Shown here: piece by piece, positions 30,278 to 40,662 of the stretch
How the letters are laid out: every line of letters begins with the position of its first letter
How positions within the stretch are numbered: the first letter of the stretch is position 1
Source: Codonopsis lanceolata
Lineage: Eukaryota > Streptophyta > Magnoliopsida > Asterales > Campanulaceae
Assembly: GCA_013146195.2 (NCBI GenBank)
Contig: CM028383.1
Location: forward strand, 12,341,311 to 12,405,310
DNA: 64,000 nucleotides
Direction of reading: 5' to 3'
Translations under genes and position numbers: made by a program
The notes under the pieces: generated by a model
Databases searched by the model: none
What the model was told of the DNA's origin: nothing
What the model saw: only the letters and a program-made list of their open reading frames with translations

Positions 30278-31498
30278 TTATTGAGCAATTGCTGAACCCT
30301 GTTGTCCACAGGGTGGACCATACCTGAGGTTCGGGTGAACATTATTGGCATTATTGTAATTATACTGTGGTGGCCTCTGCCCCTGCTGATTGAAACCAAT
30401 AGCATTGACATCCGCCACATTATCCGACTGAAGAGTAGGGCAAGAGTCTGTCGGGTGGGTCACATCAGCACATATACCGCATGGATGAGGTTGTTGACCC
30501 AAAACCAATGTCTTTAACAAACTCTTAACATCTGCCAGCTCAGTCTTCAAATCACTCGTTGAGTCACTCGATCCTGCTGCACTGACTTGTCTAACGCTAG
30601 ACCTCCTCCCATGAGTCCTTGTGCTTTTAGCTAGCTCTTCAATCAACTGCTCTGCATCCCTGGTAGTTTTGTTCAGAATACTACCTCCACAAGCAGAATC
30701 CACCCACCTTTTGTCTTGCTCCGTCAATCCCCCATATAAATACACAATGAGATGTTCATCATCAAAGCCATGATACGGAAAACTTATGCATAGCTTATAG
30801 AACCGGTTGTGGTAGTCATAGAGTGATTCGTCGGACCGCTGCTCCATGTTGCTGATATCCCTCTTCATGACATTGATTTGATCTGGAGGGAAGAACTCAT
30901 CAAGGAATACCTCCTTCAACTCTTGCCAAGAGGTAATGCTGTTGGGTGGCAGGTGATAGTACCACATATTCGCATTCGTCTTTAGAGTAAAGGAGAACGC
31001 CCTCAGTAACAACTGCTCAAGAGGCAATGCAGCTGGCTTCATGCTTTTGCAAATCTGCACAAACTGAGCTATGTGCTGATTTGGATTTTCCCCAGGTATC
31101 CCATTAAAATGGGGCAACTGGTTCAACAATCCCGGCTTCAACTCAAAAGTTACCCCAGCCGGTAAATCAGGAAATAGCACTGCTTGCGGTTGCTCATTCC
31201 AATTAGGAGCAATCCTTTGCCTCAATGTTCGAGGTGGAGGATTGTTATAGCCTCTGCCATTACCCCCATTGTTCACAACCTCGGGACCATTATTGGGGTT
31301 GTTATTGCCTCTTCCATTACCCCCATTGTTCACAACCTCCGGGCCGTCATCATTCTCACCGTTATTATTATTCATCCTGCTCCGCTGCAAATTTCTCCTG
31401 TGCCTGAAATATCTGTCAATTTCTGGAACAAAGGGACTAACAACTTGATTAGCAGAACGAGTATGGACCATAAAAGGTTCCACACCACAGGACGACAA
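30278..31498 (-). CDS. Gag of Athila-like element A2
   Basis: 406 codons. The likely start is M1 or the M10 of MVHTRSANQVV. Residues 51-86 contain a duplicated segment (GPEVVNNGGNGRG twice). The retrotransposon gag domain spans about 110-300: FSFTLKTNANMWYYHLPPNS, WQELKEVFLDEFFPP, SLYDYHNRFYKLC and GGLTEQDKRWVDSACGG. A CCHC zinc knuckle C-x2-C-x4-H-x4-C lies at 340-353 (CGICADVTHPTDSC). The protein would form virus-like particles and bind RNA. It starts about 75 bases downstream of the 5' LTR, just after the primer site, which leaves a short leader. This is the only full-length family-A gag in the window. Confidence 0.92.
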   Translation of the reverse strand: MSSCGVEPFMVHTRSANQVVSPFVPEIDRYFRHRRNLQRSRMNNNNGENDDGPEVVNNGGNGRGNNNPNNGPEVVNNGGNGRGYNNPPPRTLRQRIAPNWNEQPQAVLFPDLPAGVTFELKPGLLNQLPHFNGIPGENPNQHIAQFVQICKSMKPAALPLEQLLLRAFSFTLKTNANMWYYHLPPNSITSWQELKEVFLDEFFPPDQINVMKRDISNMEQRSDESLYDYHNRFYKLCISFPYHGFDDEHLIVYLYGGLTEQDKRWVDSACGGSILNKTTRDAEQLIEELAKSTRTHGRRSSVRQVSAAGSSDSTSDLKTELADVKSLLKTLVLGQQPHPCGICADVTHPTDSCPTLQSDNVADVNAIGFNQQGQRPPQYNYNNANNVHPNLRYGPPCGQQGSAIAQ

Positions 31499-31551
31499 TA
31501 ATAAGAGAGCATATTAAGGAGTAGAGTAAGAGCGCAAACAAATAGAACCGT

Positions 31552-31569
31552 TCCCCGGCAACGGCTCCA
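31552..31569 (-). promoter_or_regulatory. Primer-binding site, tRNA-Asp type (A2)
   Basis: TGGAGCCGTTGCCGGGGA on the minus strand lies five bases after the 5' LTR end. The usual Athila form is TGGCGCCGTTGCCGGGGA, complementary to tRNA-Asp, so there is one mismatch (A for C at position 4). Confidence 0.85.
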
Positions 31570-31574
31570 AAATT

Positions 31575-32848
31575 TGACAGGCTAAAGTCGCACGCCTACA
31601 AATTAATTACCAAGACAAGACTCGCTCTGAAGCTGCGGCTAGGACAAGTCCAGGGTCGATCCACTGAAGAACGGTTATTCGGTTGCACAATTGTCACTTG
31701 ACAAGATTGGGGGTTTGATTTGTGATTAATTAACTACCTAAGACAGAAATTAAAATTAAGTTGTAAACAATTAAAGACTAGCACTTCAGATTTGTCTCCG
31801 TCCCCGTTTATCAATCCAATATCATCGGTATAATTTCTCTCTCTTTCTCCCTATTCACTTGATCCGAGATGTATTTCAATCCCTATTTCTTCCTTAATGA
31901 TGGCTATAAGCAGTGACACACTCACTTATTTCCCTAATCAGTATCTAAACCCAACTGACACAGTCTAGGTTCAAAATTACGATTGACAAAACTTTGAGAA
32001 ATTAAGATCAAGGAATTCTCTATTCTTTTGCAAATAGAATGAAAACTGGTTTTACTCTCTTTTCAATTTACCATGACACATGCATAAATCTCAAAGATGC
32101 TACTTGTGTAAAATCATAATCTGACACAGACTTAAGATTAAACTAGCATTAAATCAATTGCAAGGGAAAAGAGGGTGATCAAATCTCAAAACCCTAAAAA
32201 TCGATCTAGCAATTTAAAACAAGTAAAACTATGAATAGGGATTCAGAAGTAAAGAAATTAATACCTCAATTGAATTAAACAAACGGTTCAGGATTCAAAT
32301 CCAAAGCAATGTAATTAAGCTTCCATGAAAACAGCTGAAATCTCTAGAGAAAATTCGTAGGAGAAGAAGATCCTACTTATGAAGTCAAAACAAGTATATA
32401 TACTTGTTCCCCAAAACCTAATCCTACACTAAAAAGGAAATTCTTAAAAGAAATAGGAAAGAGAATATTTAATAAAAGTTAATCAAATACTCCTACCATC
32501 TATTACCAAAAATAAACAGTTTCCAAATCTTTATCTTTTACTTTGACCCCTGAACCTCAAACTTTTCTCTTTTGATTCTCGAACTCAGCTGCTTTTGAAA
32601 TCTGATCCTTGAACTTTCAGCTTTTGACAGTTTGGTCCCTGCACTTCTGATACTAGCAATTTTATCTTCCACAATAATAAACTTTTGCAGGGACATCACA
32701 AAATACTCACAAAAAGTCTCAAAATTACAAAAGTTAACCAAAAACTCACCAAATCATAAACTACTCCAAATTACATCAAACTAAACTAAAATACAATAAA
32801 ATAATAATAACAATTTCTAGAAAATTAGGGAATTACATATAATGAAAT
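31575..32848 (-). repeat. 5' LTR of A2 (outer tip missing)
   Basis: It starts TGACAGGC and follows the other A LTRs to AATGAAAT (32848). The expected last 11 bases CCACCACATCA are replaced by ATACGGCAC, host-site sequence also present at the left junction. TATA palindrome at 32390-32407. Confidence 0.9.
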
Positions 32849-33332
32849 ATACGGCACATCGTGGAAGAGAGGGGTAGCAGCCTTTTGACAAGTAGCCCCA
32901 GCATTTTATTCCCAGACGGCATGACATGATAGCAGTAGGTCCCCCAAGAAGTGAATGAGGTCTTTTCTCGGTTTCCTGCTGCCTTTGATTTGACTATAGC
33001 CCTAGCATGCCGTTGATAAGAAAAACTATTGGACTTGGGAATGGTCACTACATTGGACAGCTAGATCGGGTTTTTTTTTTTTTAACTCTCTCTTTTCTTC
33101 TTTTTTTTTTTCCTTTCTTTTTTTTTCTTGTGTTTTTTTTTTTACCCGAATGAGGTTGACGTGCAGCTGTTTCATGGGTTTTTTTTTTTTTTTTTTGTAG
33201 TAACCATTCTATCTTGGTCTGGCAGAGCTTTTGTCTGATTGGCTGAGCATCCGGATATATGGGGATCCGGTGTTCAACTATGGCTGGATCTAGCCCTGAC
33301 ACATCTTCATAGGACCAGGTAAACATGTCCAC
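32849..33332 (-). pseudogene. Reverse transcriptase fragments of B1
   Basis: The 33332 end encodes SYEDVSGLDPAIVEHRIPIY and PDAQPIRQKL, the start of Tat/Ogre RT. A long A-rich (sense) tract, 33069-33195, interrupts it. Then 33060-32849 carries, with breaks, EKTSFTSWGTYCYHVMP (family form: FITPWGTYCYxVMPFG), NAGATCQKA and LFHDV. A2 inserted at the next codons. The YVDD box that should follow is missing, because after LFHDV the sequence jumps to integrase C-terminus (21557 downward). Confidence 0.7.
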
Positions 33333-33492
33333 GAATTCTTTGAGGAGATCAGTGGGTGTTATCCTTTTCAGAACCTTGCAGAGAGTTGCCGATTCTGACT
33401 TCTTTTGATTTCCTTGTCCAGCCCCAGATTGATAGTGGATCAGTCTTCATTTGTTGTTGGTGGATGATGTTGTCCCTGGTGCTCTACTGACT

Positions 33493-33794
33493 TTACAAGC
33501 TCAAGAAAATAATTTTTATATTTTGGGTCCTTTTAAATAACTCATTATTATAATTATTTAATGCGTCTTTTAATGTAGGTGCAACTAAGAAATAAGCAAA
33601 GATATTTAGATTATTATTAAAAGCACACCGTACAGGGTTAATTACATTATTGAGGACCTGGGGTTTGAGATCCTCAATTTTAGGAGCGGATCGGTAGATG
33701 ACCAATCCGTAAGGCTAGGGAAAGGAATAAGGGTAATATATCCGAAGTAGTCTACCAAGTCTGTGGGCGTCAAAAGTGGGCCAGTCTTAATATA
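33493..33794 (-). pseudogene. Unrecognised conserved segment between gag and RT of B1
   Basis: The frame at 33493-33705 includes KIEDLKPQVLNNVINPVR and NIFAYFLVAPTLKDALNNYN. B3 has the same peptide at 53014-53250 (KIEDLKPHILNNVINLIR), so it was present in the family ancestor. It lies where a protease would be expected but shows no D-S/T-G motif. I do not recognise it. Confidence 0.4.
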
Positions 33795-35654
33795 CTAGTT
33801 CTGCAGTGGCTTATTAGAAATAGGCTCAAACTCAGCAGGGAGCTTCTCGTAATCAGTACCTCTACCTATCATGCCCAGGAAGCTGTCATCAACCTCAATC
33901 ATGTTGATTTGAAGTAGAGGGTTATTGATTATATTTGGTCTGGGAGTGGGCTTTTCAATAACCTTATCATCTATAAGATCCTGAATAGCATTTTTGAGCA
34001 GATAACAGTTATCGGTGAGGTGACCACTACAGTGATGATATTCACAGTACTGGGCATGATTCCAGGTCCTGGGCAGGGGGTCTAGTGGCCTAAAGTTTTC
34101 CATAGGCTTTAACACTCCTTGTGTCATTAGCCCCTGCAGGATCACAGACTGGGAGGCTTGTAGCTCATCATAATGCCGGTTCTGATTTCTAAAATTTCTG
34201 CTCGGGCCATTATTCCCTCCGACTGTGTTGATAGATCTGTCCGCCCCATAAGACCATGGAACAGTGCCATAATTTTGAGTAGGAAATGTGGCTGATGAAT
34301 TTCCTACCACATTGACGGTTGGTGCGGGTGTGGCTACGGCTGTCTTCCCTTTAGAGTAACAGAAAGAGGTAGGAGGCGTATTGACTTGTAATTGTCCCGT
34401 TCGTATATCATCATCAATACGGGCTCCTATCTCTACTATTTCTTTTTAAATTGGTGTAGGGAAGGTACCGCATGTGTTCCAGGTAAATGGGCTGGAGGTT
34501 TTTGATAAACATTCGGCATGACTCAGCCGGATCGGGTCTGTCAAAGGTTTGGGCCAACTTTCTTTTCCACCTGACTGCGAACTTAGCACAGGTTTCTTTT
34601 TCCCTCTGGGTGCACGACTCAAGGTCTCTTCTATTTTCAGGGCTGGTGTTGTCTTTGTACCTTTCCAGGAACGCTTCAGCTATCTGGTCCCACGTATTCA
34701 TGGTGCTGCTATCAGACAACATTAGCCATTGTTTGGCAGCCCCTATTAGGGTGAGGTGAAAATTGGAAGCCATAGCCTTAAAGCTAGCTCCCCTTGACTG
34801 CATGCCAGTGGAATAAGATTTTAAGTGTGATATAGGGCATCCAGTCCCATCAAATTTTTTTATGTCGGGCATTTTGAATTTGAAAGGCAATACTACCGCA
34901 GGTTGTAATGTCAGTGCCCGCGTAGAAAATTCCCCTTTGTTGAGAAGCTTAAGTACCATGGCTTTTATATTTTCCACGTCGGCCTCTATTTTGGTGGTGG
35001 GGAGTTGGCTTTGGTATATCTTGGATTAAGGAAGGTGGGTTATTTTAAACTGCGATATCTGGTAAGGGTTTTGGGCTGGATATGGATATTGGGCTGGTAT
35101 AACTTGGGTAGGATAAGGATTCTGGGTTGGATGAGGATTCTGGGTTGGATACGGATTTTGGGTTGGTGAATTTTGGATGGTTTCGGTTAGGCGGCCAGGA
35201 TCATTATAAGGTAAATAAGTGGTAACTTGTCCTAGCAGGTTATAACTTTGTGGGTCCATATGTGGGCTGTTCTGGAGTGGGTTGGTTATGGGAACAGGGA
35301 GGTCATTTGGGCTTTGGAAATTTTGGTGCTTTGGGAAGGATATGAAGGATAGGACGGGTAAGAGCTGATATTTGGGTAGTAGGGACTTGGTGGTGGATTG
35401 AGATTTGGGGTAGCAGCAGTATTTGGTGGGTTAGTGTTTGGCTGAGGAGTTGGGTTTGGAGGCACGTGCGATGTTAATGCTTCTTGGGGGATTGTAGGGG
35501 AAGAGTTTACCTCACCACTGGGTTTTTGACCTTGTATAAGACTTGCTATTTGACTTAGCAAGCGTTCATGTCGTGCATCCATATTCTGGCCTAGCCACTG
35601 CTGCATTGCCGGAGTCGGAAAGTATCCTGGAGCCCCTGAATCTGTACCCATATG
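33795..35654 (-). pseudogene. Gag of B1 (Tat/Ogre-like)
   Basis: Segments run from 35654 down to 33795 with a few breaks. The N-terminal part (35286-35654) has GAPGYFPTPAMQQWLGQ and a P/N/T-rich region. Then come repeats of the hexapeptide NPYPTQ (35026-35259), the gag core (34414-34977: KFKMPDIKKFDGTGCPISHL, FHLTLIGAAKQWLM, AEAFLERYKD, MFIKNLQPIYLEHM) and a C-x2-H-x4-H-x4-C zinc knuckle (CEYHHCSGHLTDNC) followed by LLKNAIQDLIDDKVIEKP (33795-34310). That knuckle form is typical of Tat/Ogre gag. The frame breaks near 34445 and 34985. Gag joins directly to an LTR at 35655, with leader and primer site missing. Confidence 0.85.
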
Positions 35655-37494
35655 TGAGGTTCCCGGGACGTGCCCCCGCGCCCCGCGCGCCCTTGGATAG
35701 GGGTGCGCGTACGTGTGGATGCGGTGACACCACTGCTCTCGTTCCACCCTACCTTGTTTAGGGTAAGACGAAATCAAAAGTGCGAGAGAAGTGCTGTCTA
35801 TGTTAGCATGTTCGAATGTGCCTCGGTTGTCTTTACTGGATTTTGTACCCAATATGGGAACTTATGGTTTCCCGCATCAAGTTATCCCTTTTTTAGGGGA
35901 TACCAGGATATGGGAATGCATTACCCTTTCATTCCCATTTTTCCTTTTTTAGGGGAAAACGGAAAAGTGCAAAAAATGATATTGCGACGCCCCCACTATG
36001 GATTTTATTAAAAATAGCCTTATGGCCCGTTCAGATCGCTAGGGGAGCTTTGGGTTTTCCGCATCAAGTTATCCCTTTTTTAGGGGATACCAGGATATGA
36101 GAATACATCACCCTTCCATTCCCATTCTCCATTTTTTAGGGGAGAACGGAAAAGTGCAAAGAAAGAGTGTTGCGAGGCCCCCACTGATCTGAAAGTTTTA
36201 GAGTCGCCATCTTTATTTTAAGACAAATAAAGAAAAACCAAAGAAAAGAAAAATAAACCAGAGAAAAAAAAAACGGGTTCGGAGGCTAAGTTACGAGTTG
36301 GGAAAGTGCTAGACACCCAACTCGCCCTTTCTGTCCCAAAATGGTTTTTGGCTGAAGTATGCTTATTGTCATATTTATTTAGCAAATAAATAAAGTATTA
36401 AAAGACAGGAAATTAAAACAGATACATCCATGGCTACATTATTTACGGACTCGCAGCCATTTCCTTACAATAATTACAGACATATTTAAGAATATTTGGC
36501 CATTATAACGACTCTTTTACATAATATTTCATATTCTAATCCGGGCAGCACAACGGCTTATATTGGCTACATTGTGCCGGATTTAAATAACAATTTTAAA
36601 AATAATAAAAAGACGGGAAAGTAAATAAATAAAATAAATAACACCCTTAAAAGTTTTACCTTTTAGAGCAGTGGTGTGCTCGCTCTGTCCTTCAGGGAGA
36701 GGGAGTCTTTTTTGTTGTTTGTTGTGTGGTTGTTGTTTTGATTTGGGCAAAGTGACTGCTTATTTCTGAGACTTTGGGCTTGTCAACTCGGGCAGAGTGA
36801 TAGCTTATTTTGGTAGGTTTTGGCCTTTTTGTTTGGGCGGAACCACGGCTTAGTTTTTTGGTTTTTCGGCTCGTTACTCGGGCAGAGTAACGGCTTAATT
36901 TGGGATTTTTGGACCGGGGAAGTGAGGTGGATACCTAACAACTAGGCTAGGGATCACTTATAACCTATGGATATTTATTTTGGCGGAGTTTGGACGGGGT
37001 TTGGAGACTTTAGGGGCTTCCACTCACCTATCTCGCACCTCTCGTACTAATATTATCGAAGGAAACACGGAGAGAGTTTCGTTGCAATTCTTGATCGCGG
37101 AAAAATGAGCAGCTGAAATGAGGAGGCCGGGGTCTCTATTTATACTGAGAACCAGGGACTCGGCTGGAATTCTTGGATTTCTTCAGCCTGCATCGATGAG
37201 TTGTACCATGAGCTTCAAGCCTTGTACCATTTCCTTTCTGAGAGAGAGCTACAGGAGTACTCATGGTGCGGCCAAGGGATCCCTTGGTGCGGCACCAAGG
37301 GGCCTTGGTGCGGCACCATGAACACTATTCAAGTTTGTTTTTGTGCACTTTCACCCCCTGCAGTTCACTGTTTCGCGCATCCTGCTTTTCCTTTCGCATT
37401 TTTAACTCCTGTAACTTGACATTTGTTAAGTTTTGATAGTTCTTGATATTTTATGTCAGTCACATACCAGGGGTACGAAATTGGGGTGTCTACA
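35655..37494 (-). repeat. 3' LTR of B2 (1840 bases)
   Basis: It starts TGAGGTTCCCGGG and ends GGGGTGTCTACA, so the sense strand starts TGTAGACACC and ends ACCTCA. It holds two modules with AAGTTATCCC...TAGGGGATACC (about 35850-36020 and 36050-36190), ~55-base repeats of GGGCAGAGT...GGCTTA (36745-36910), a TATA box (TATAAATA, sense) near 37137-37144, and U3 palindromes at 37265-37320 (CTTGGTGC-G-GCACCAAG at 37283-37299). Confidence 0.88.
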
Positions 37495-37505
37495 GAGCCC
37501 CTCAA
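37495..37505 (-). promoter_or_regulatory. Polypurine tract of B2
   Basis: TTGAGGGGCTC on the sense strand precedes TGTAGACACC. It marks the neighbouring LTR as the 3' LTR of the interior to its right. Confidence 0.65.
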
Positions 37506-37724
37506 CGATGGAGTCTACGGGTAACCCAAGGCTTACTGAGTAGACGAACATCGTTGATAAACAATAGACTCTCCAATTTCGTTCATTTAAAAACGGGAGA
37601 ATGCAATTGGTAGCAGTTATAATGCACAGTTATCATGCTATCCAAACTCCATAACCTAGACATTTTTAGTCGGTTATAAAAGGTTATCGTAGTTTTTGAG
37701 CAAATATGAATTTATAGTGCTCTG

Positions 37725-38360
37725 ATGGTCAGACCTACTAATGTAGACTGCCTACGTATTAACCATTAAAGGAAATCAGACCAAACGTAGCTCAGGCCAA
37801 AACCTAAACTACAACCAAGTGAGGATGTCATGTTCTTCGGGTCAAGCCCGATCGAGAACACAACGGAAAAAGATTTTTGTGTTTTTCAAAAACCGTATTC
37901 AACAGTCGAGAACGGCTGTCGAATATAGTATGAAGATTTGAATGTTTTTCGGCAACCACATTTCAACCGGTCAATACCTTGTCGTTGAAACATGTTAAGA
38001 AGAATTTTCAAAGTTGTGTCTGGCTGGTCGCTGCCTTGTTTCCAAACATAACCAGAAAACTTTCAAATTTCCCGAAAACTGCACTCGACCGATAAAGATC
38101 CGTCGTCGAGCACGGCAAAGTAAACTTTCTTCAAGTATTTTCGAAAATTGTGAAGTGGAAAATATTCTTTTTCCTTTCCTTTTTTCTCGCTCTCTCTGTT
38201 TTTTTTTAATATTCCTCTCTTTTTTTTTTGAAATATTTGTCTTTTTTTGTGTTTTGTGTTTTTTGTTTTTTGTAATTTTTTTTTTTGTTGTGATGGTCGT
38301 GCCTACCGAAATAGGCTGCCTACGTATCCTTATCCAAGGAATCAGACCAAACGTAGTTCA
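37725..38360 (-). repeat. Duplicated CTGCCTACGTAT...AAACGTAG motif
   Basis: Two copies (about 37735-37800 and 38296-38360) share GGCTGCCTACGTAT or GACTGCCTACGTAT, then GAATCAGACCAAACGTAG. Outer CTACGT and ACGTAG are complementary, so each can fold. The intervening DNA (37800-38295) is non-coding and ends in poly-T. Confidence 0.6.
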
Positions 38361-38416
38361 CCTCTGTTGGGGATCAAGTGTTGTAATGCAGACAAGTGTT
38401 ATGCGGAAAGATAGTC

Positions 38417-39702
38417 GTAATATCCATTACAACCTAGTGAAAATAACGCATATCAAAATGCAGAACCCACTGCATCGCAACACTAAACGCAATATTCATT
38501 GCGTTGACACAAAATGCAATATCCATTGCAGAAAACAGATGCAATATCCATTGCATCGGAACACAAAACGCAATATCCATTGCGTCGACACAAAACTTAA
38601 TGCAATATCCATTGCATTAACACAGAAAATGGATGCAATATCCATTGCATCGCAACACAAAATGCAATATCCATTGCGTCGACACAAAACTTAATGCAAT
38701 ATCCATTGCATTAACACGGAAAGCAGATGCAATATCCATTGCATCACGATACTAAACGCAATATTCATTGCGTCGACACAAACTTAATGCAATATCCATT
38801 GCATTAACACGAAAACGGATGCAATATCCATTGCATCGCAAAACAAAACGCAATATCCATTGCGCCGACACAAACTTAATGCAATATCCATTGCATTAAC
38901 ACGGAAAACGGATGCAATATCCATTGCATCGCAAAACAAAACGCAATATCCATTGCGCTGACACAAACTTAATGCAATATCCATTGCATTAACACAGAAA
39001 ACGGATGCAATATCCATTGCATCGCAAAACAAAACGCAATATCCATTGCGTCGACACAGATCTAGTGCAATATTCATTGCATTACCACGAAAAACGGATG
39101 CAATATCCATTGCATCACAAAACAAAACGCAATATCCATTGCGCTCACACAAACTTAATGCAATATCCATTGCATTAACACGAAAAGGATGCAATATCCA
39201 TTGCATCGCGGAATGCGATATCCATCGCATTGACACGAAAGATGGATGCAATATCCATTGCATCGCAACGAATGCGATATCCATCGCATTGACACGGAAC
39301 GGATGCAATATCCATTGCATCGTGAATGCGATATCCATCGCATTGACACGGAAAAAGCGGATGCAATATCCATTGCATCGCAATTGAATGCGATATCCAT
39401 CGCATTGACAAGGAAGGGTGGATGTAATATCCATTGCATCGCAACGTTGAATGCGATATCCATCGCATTGACACGGAAAGACAGATGCAATATCCATTGC
39501 ATCGCAACGTTGAATGCGATATCCATCGCATTGACAAGGAAGGATGGATGCAATATCCATTGCATCGCCGAATGCGATATCCATCGCATTGACATGGAAG
39601 GGCGGATGCAATATCCATTGCATCGAATGCGATATCCATCGCATTGACACGGAAAGATAGATGCAATATCCATTGCATCGTGAATGCGATATCCATCGCA
39701 TT
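38417..39702. repeat. Array of about 42 short hairpins with ATCC loops
   Basis: Each unit is an inverted repeat around ATCC (rarely ATTC): for example GATGCAAT-ATCC-ATTGCATC, TTAATGCAAT-ATCC-ATTGCATTAA, ACGCAAT-ATCC-ATTGCGT, AATGCGAT-ATCC-ATCGCATT and GTAAT-ATCC-ATTAC. Stems differ between types, yet both arms change together. From 38540 to about 39180 three types alternate in cycles of ~90-95 bases; from about 39188 to 39702 two types (GATGCAAT and AATGCGAT) alternate about every 60 bases. Few units break pairing (for example 39421). Open frames through the array are by-products of its periodicity. Confidence 0.9.
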
Positions 39703-40612
39703 TCTAAAAAACGGTATGTCGTGATGTATGTGCTGTAAAGGTAGTCTATCAAGTGTTGTGATGCATGAGATGTCTCCTCAGGAACGCTGCCTTCGTCGGA
39801 GGACAAGACCTTTCCCTCTGATCCGGGGTTGTATGCCCCTTTAAAGAAAGTTTTCCAACATAGCTATTGATGCACAGAAAATGGGTAAAATACTTACCTT
39901 TTCTTACCTTGGCTTGGCATTTGCGACTTGTCTTCTTTTTGTTCTTTTGTTTTTCTTTTGTGCAGTTCTTTTCTTTGGAATTTCTTTTTCGCCGCAATTT
40001 CCGACCTTAGAAATTCCTTCCTTGTTATTACATTTTTTTGATTTTTTTTTTTTGTTATTTCCGGCCTTGGCTAGAAATTTCTTCTTTGCCGATTTTCGGC
40101 TTTTACGCCCCATTTCTCTGGGGATATGGACTTCACTTTTTGACTTTTGATGATCTTTGTGGAGGATCTTTGGGAGGTGATCCTTGGCGAGATCTTGTGA
40201 GAACATTCATAGGCGATGGCGGAAGACGATAAGATGCAGAAAGATGCAAGCAAAGGATGCAAGCATGCGAATGAAATTTTCCCTTTCTCTTTTTTTTAAA
40301 AAAAACTTTTGCATGTGTATGTGTACCATCTGTTTCTTAAACATGTTAAGACAGGATAAGGCAAGGTGATGGAAATGCAATATGAGAGCTTGAGATGTGA
40401 CTTTTAGTTGGCTTTGGAGGGTTATGTGTATGGGAGTTGATGGTGATATTTGAAATGGAGGCGAATGATGTGTTGGGTCAGTTTTCAGTCTTTTGACTAG
40501 TGCATCATTCAAAAAAAGGAATTCAACCAGGGACTAGTGAGCCCTACTAATCAATGCCTCGGAGGAACCATTTTTTTTTCTTTTCTTTTTTTTTTTTTTT
40601 TTTTTTTGTTCG
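39703..40612 (-). other. B2 interior non-coding DNA
   Basis: It includes the segment shared with B1 (CTCCTCAGGAAC, ACAAGACCTTTCCCT at 39774-39820), small hairpins ATTTCC...GAAAT (39997-40014, 40057-40078) and a poly-T block (40571-40607). No gene seen. Confidence 0.6.
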
Positions 40613-40662
40613 TGCTCTAACTTTTGCCTAGGCCGCCCTTTCGGGTTTTCAACCTAGCGAGC
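40613..40662 (-). repeat. CCTAGG stem-loop of B2 (single copy)
   Basis: GCTCTAACTTTTGCCTAGG, CCGCCCTTTCGGG, TTTTCAACCTAGCGAGC. One copy, where B1 and B3 have three, again next to a poly-T tract. Confidence 0.8.

Larger units (their letters stand above)
21558..32848 (-). mobile_element. Athila-like Ty3/gypsy LTR retrotransposon A2 (nearly complete, 11.3 kb)
   Basis: Minus-strand order is 5' LTR (31575-32848), tRNA-Asp type primer site, gag, protease, RT, RNase H, integrase, palindromic cassettes, third gene, stem-loops, polypurine tract and 3' LTR (21558-22781). LTR differences I can count by eye are about 15 substitutions plus one 59-base deletion in the 3' LTR, so the insertion is young. 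The host site is the RT/integrase fusion of B1: left flank ends ATATACGGCAC and right flank restarts ATACGGCACATCG. Coding breaks lie near 30260, 28900, 28590 and 24100-24260. Confidence 0.95.

Noticed and set aside
21558..32848. A2 as an endogenous retrovirus with envelope
   Set aside because: The third gene lacks a visible signal peptide, fusion peptide or C-terminal membrane anchor, so an envelope cannot be supported.
38417..39702. CRISPR-like array
   Set aside because: Units are short hairpins with no unique spacers, period varies, and the setting is a plant retrotransposon.
38784..39806. 340-residue minus-strand open frame and two other long frames through the hairpin array
   Set aside because: The frames come from the array's periodicity. 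The peptides (MDIA, CDGYRI and similar) repeat in all frames, with no domain and no start context.
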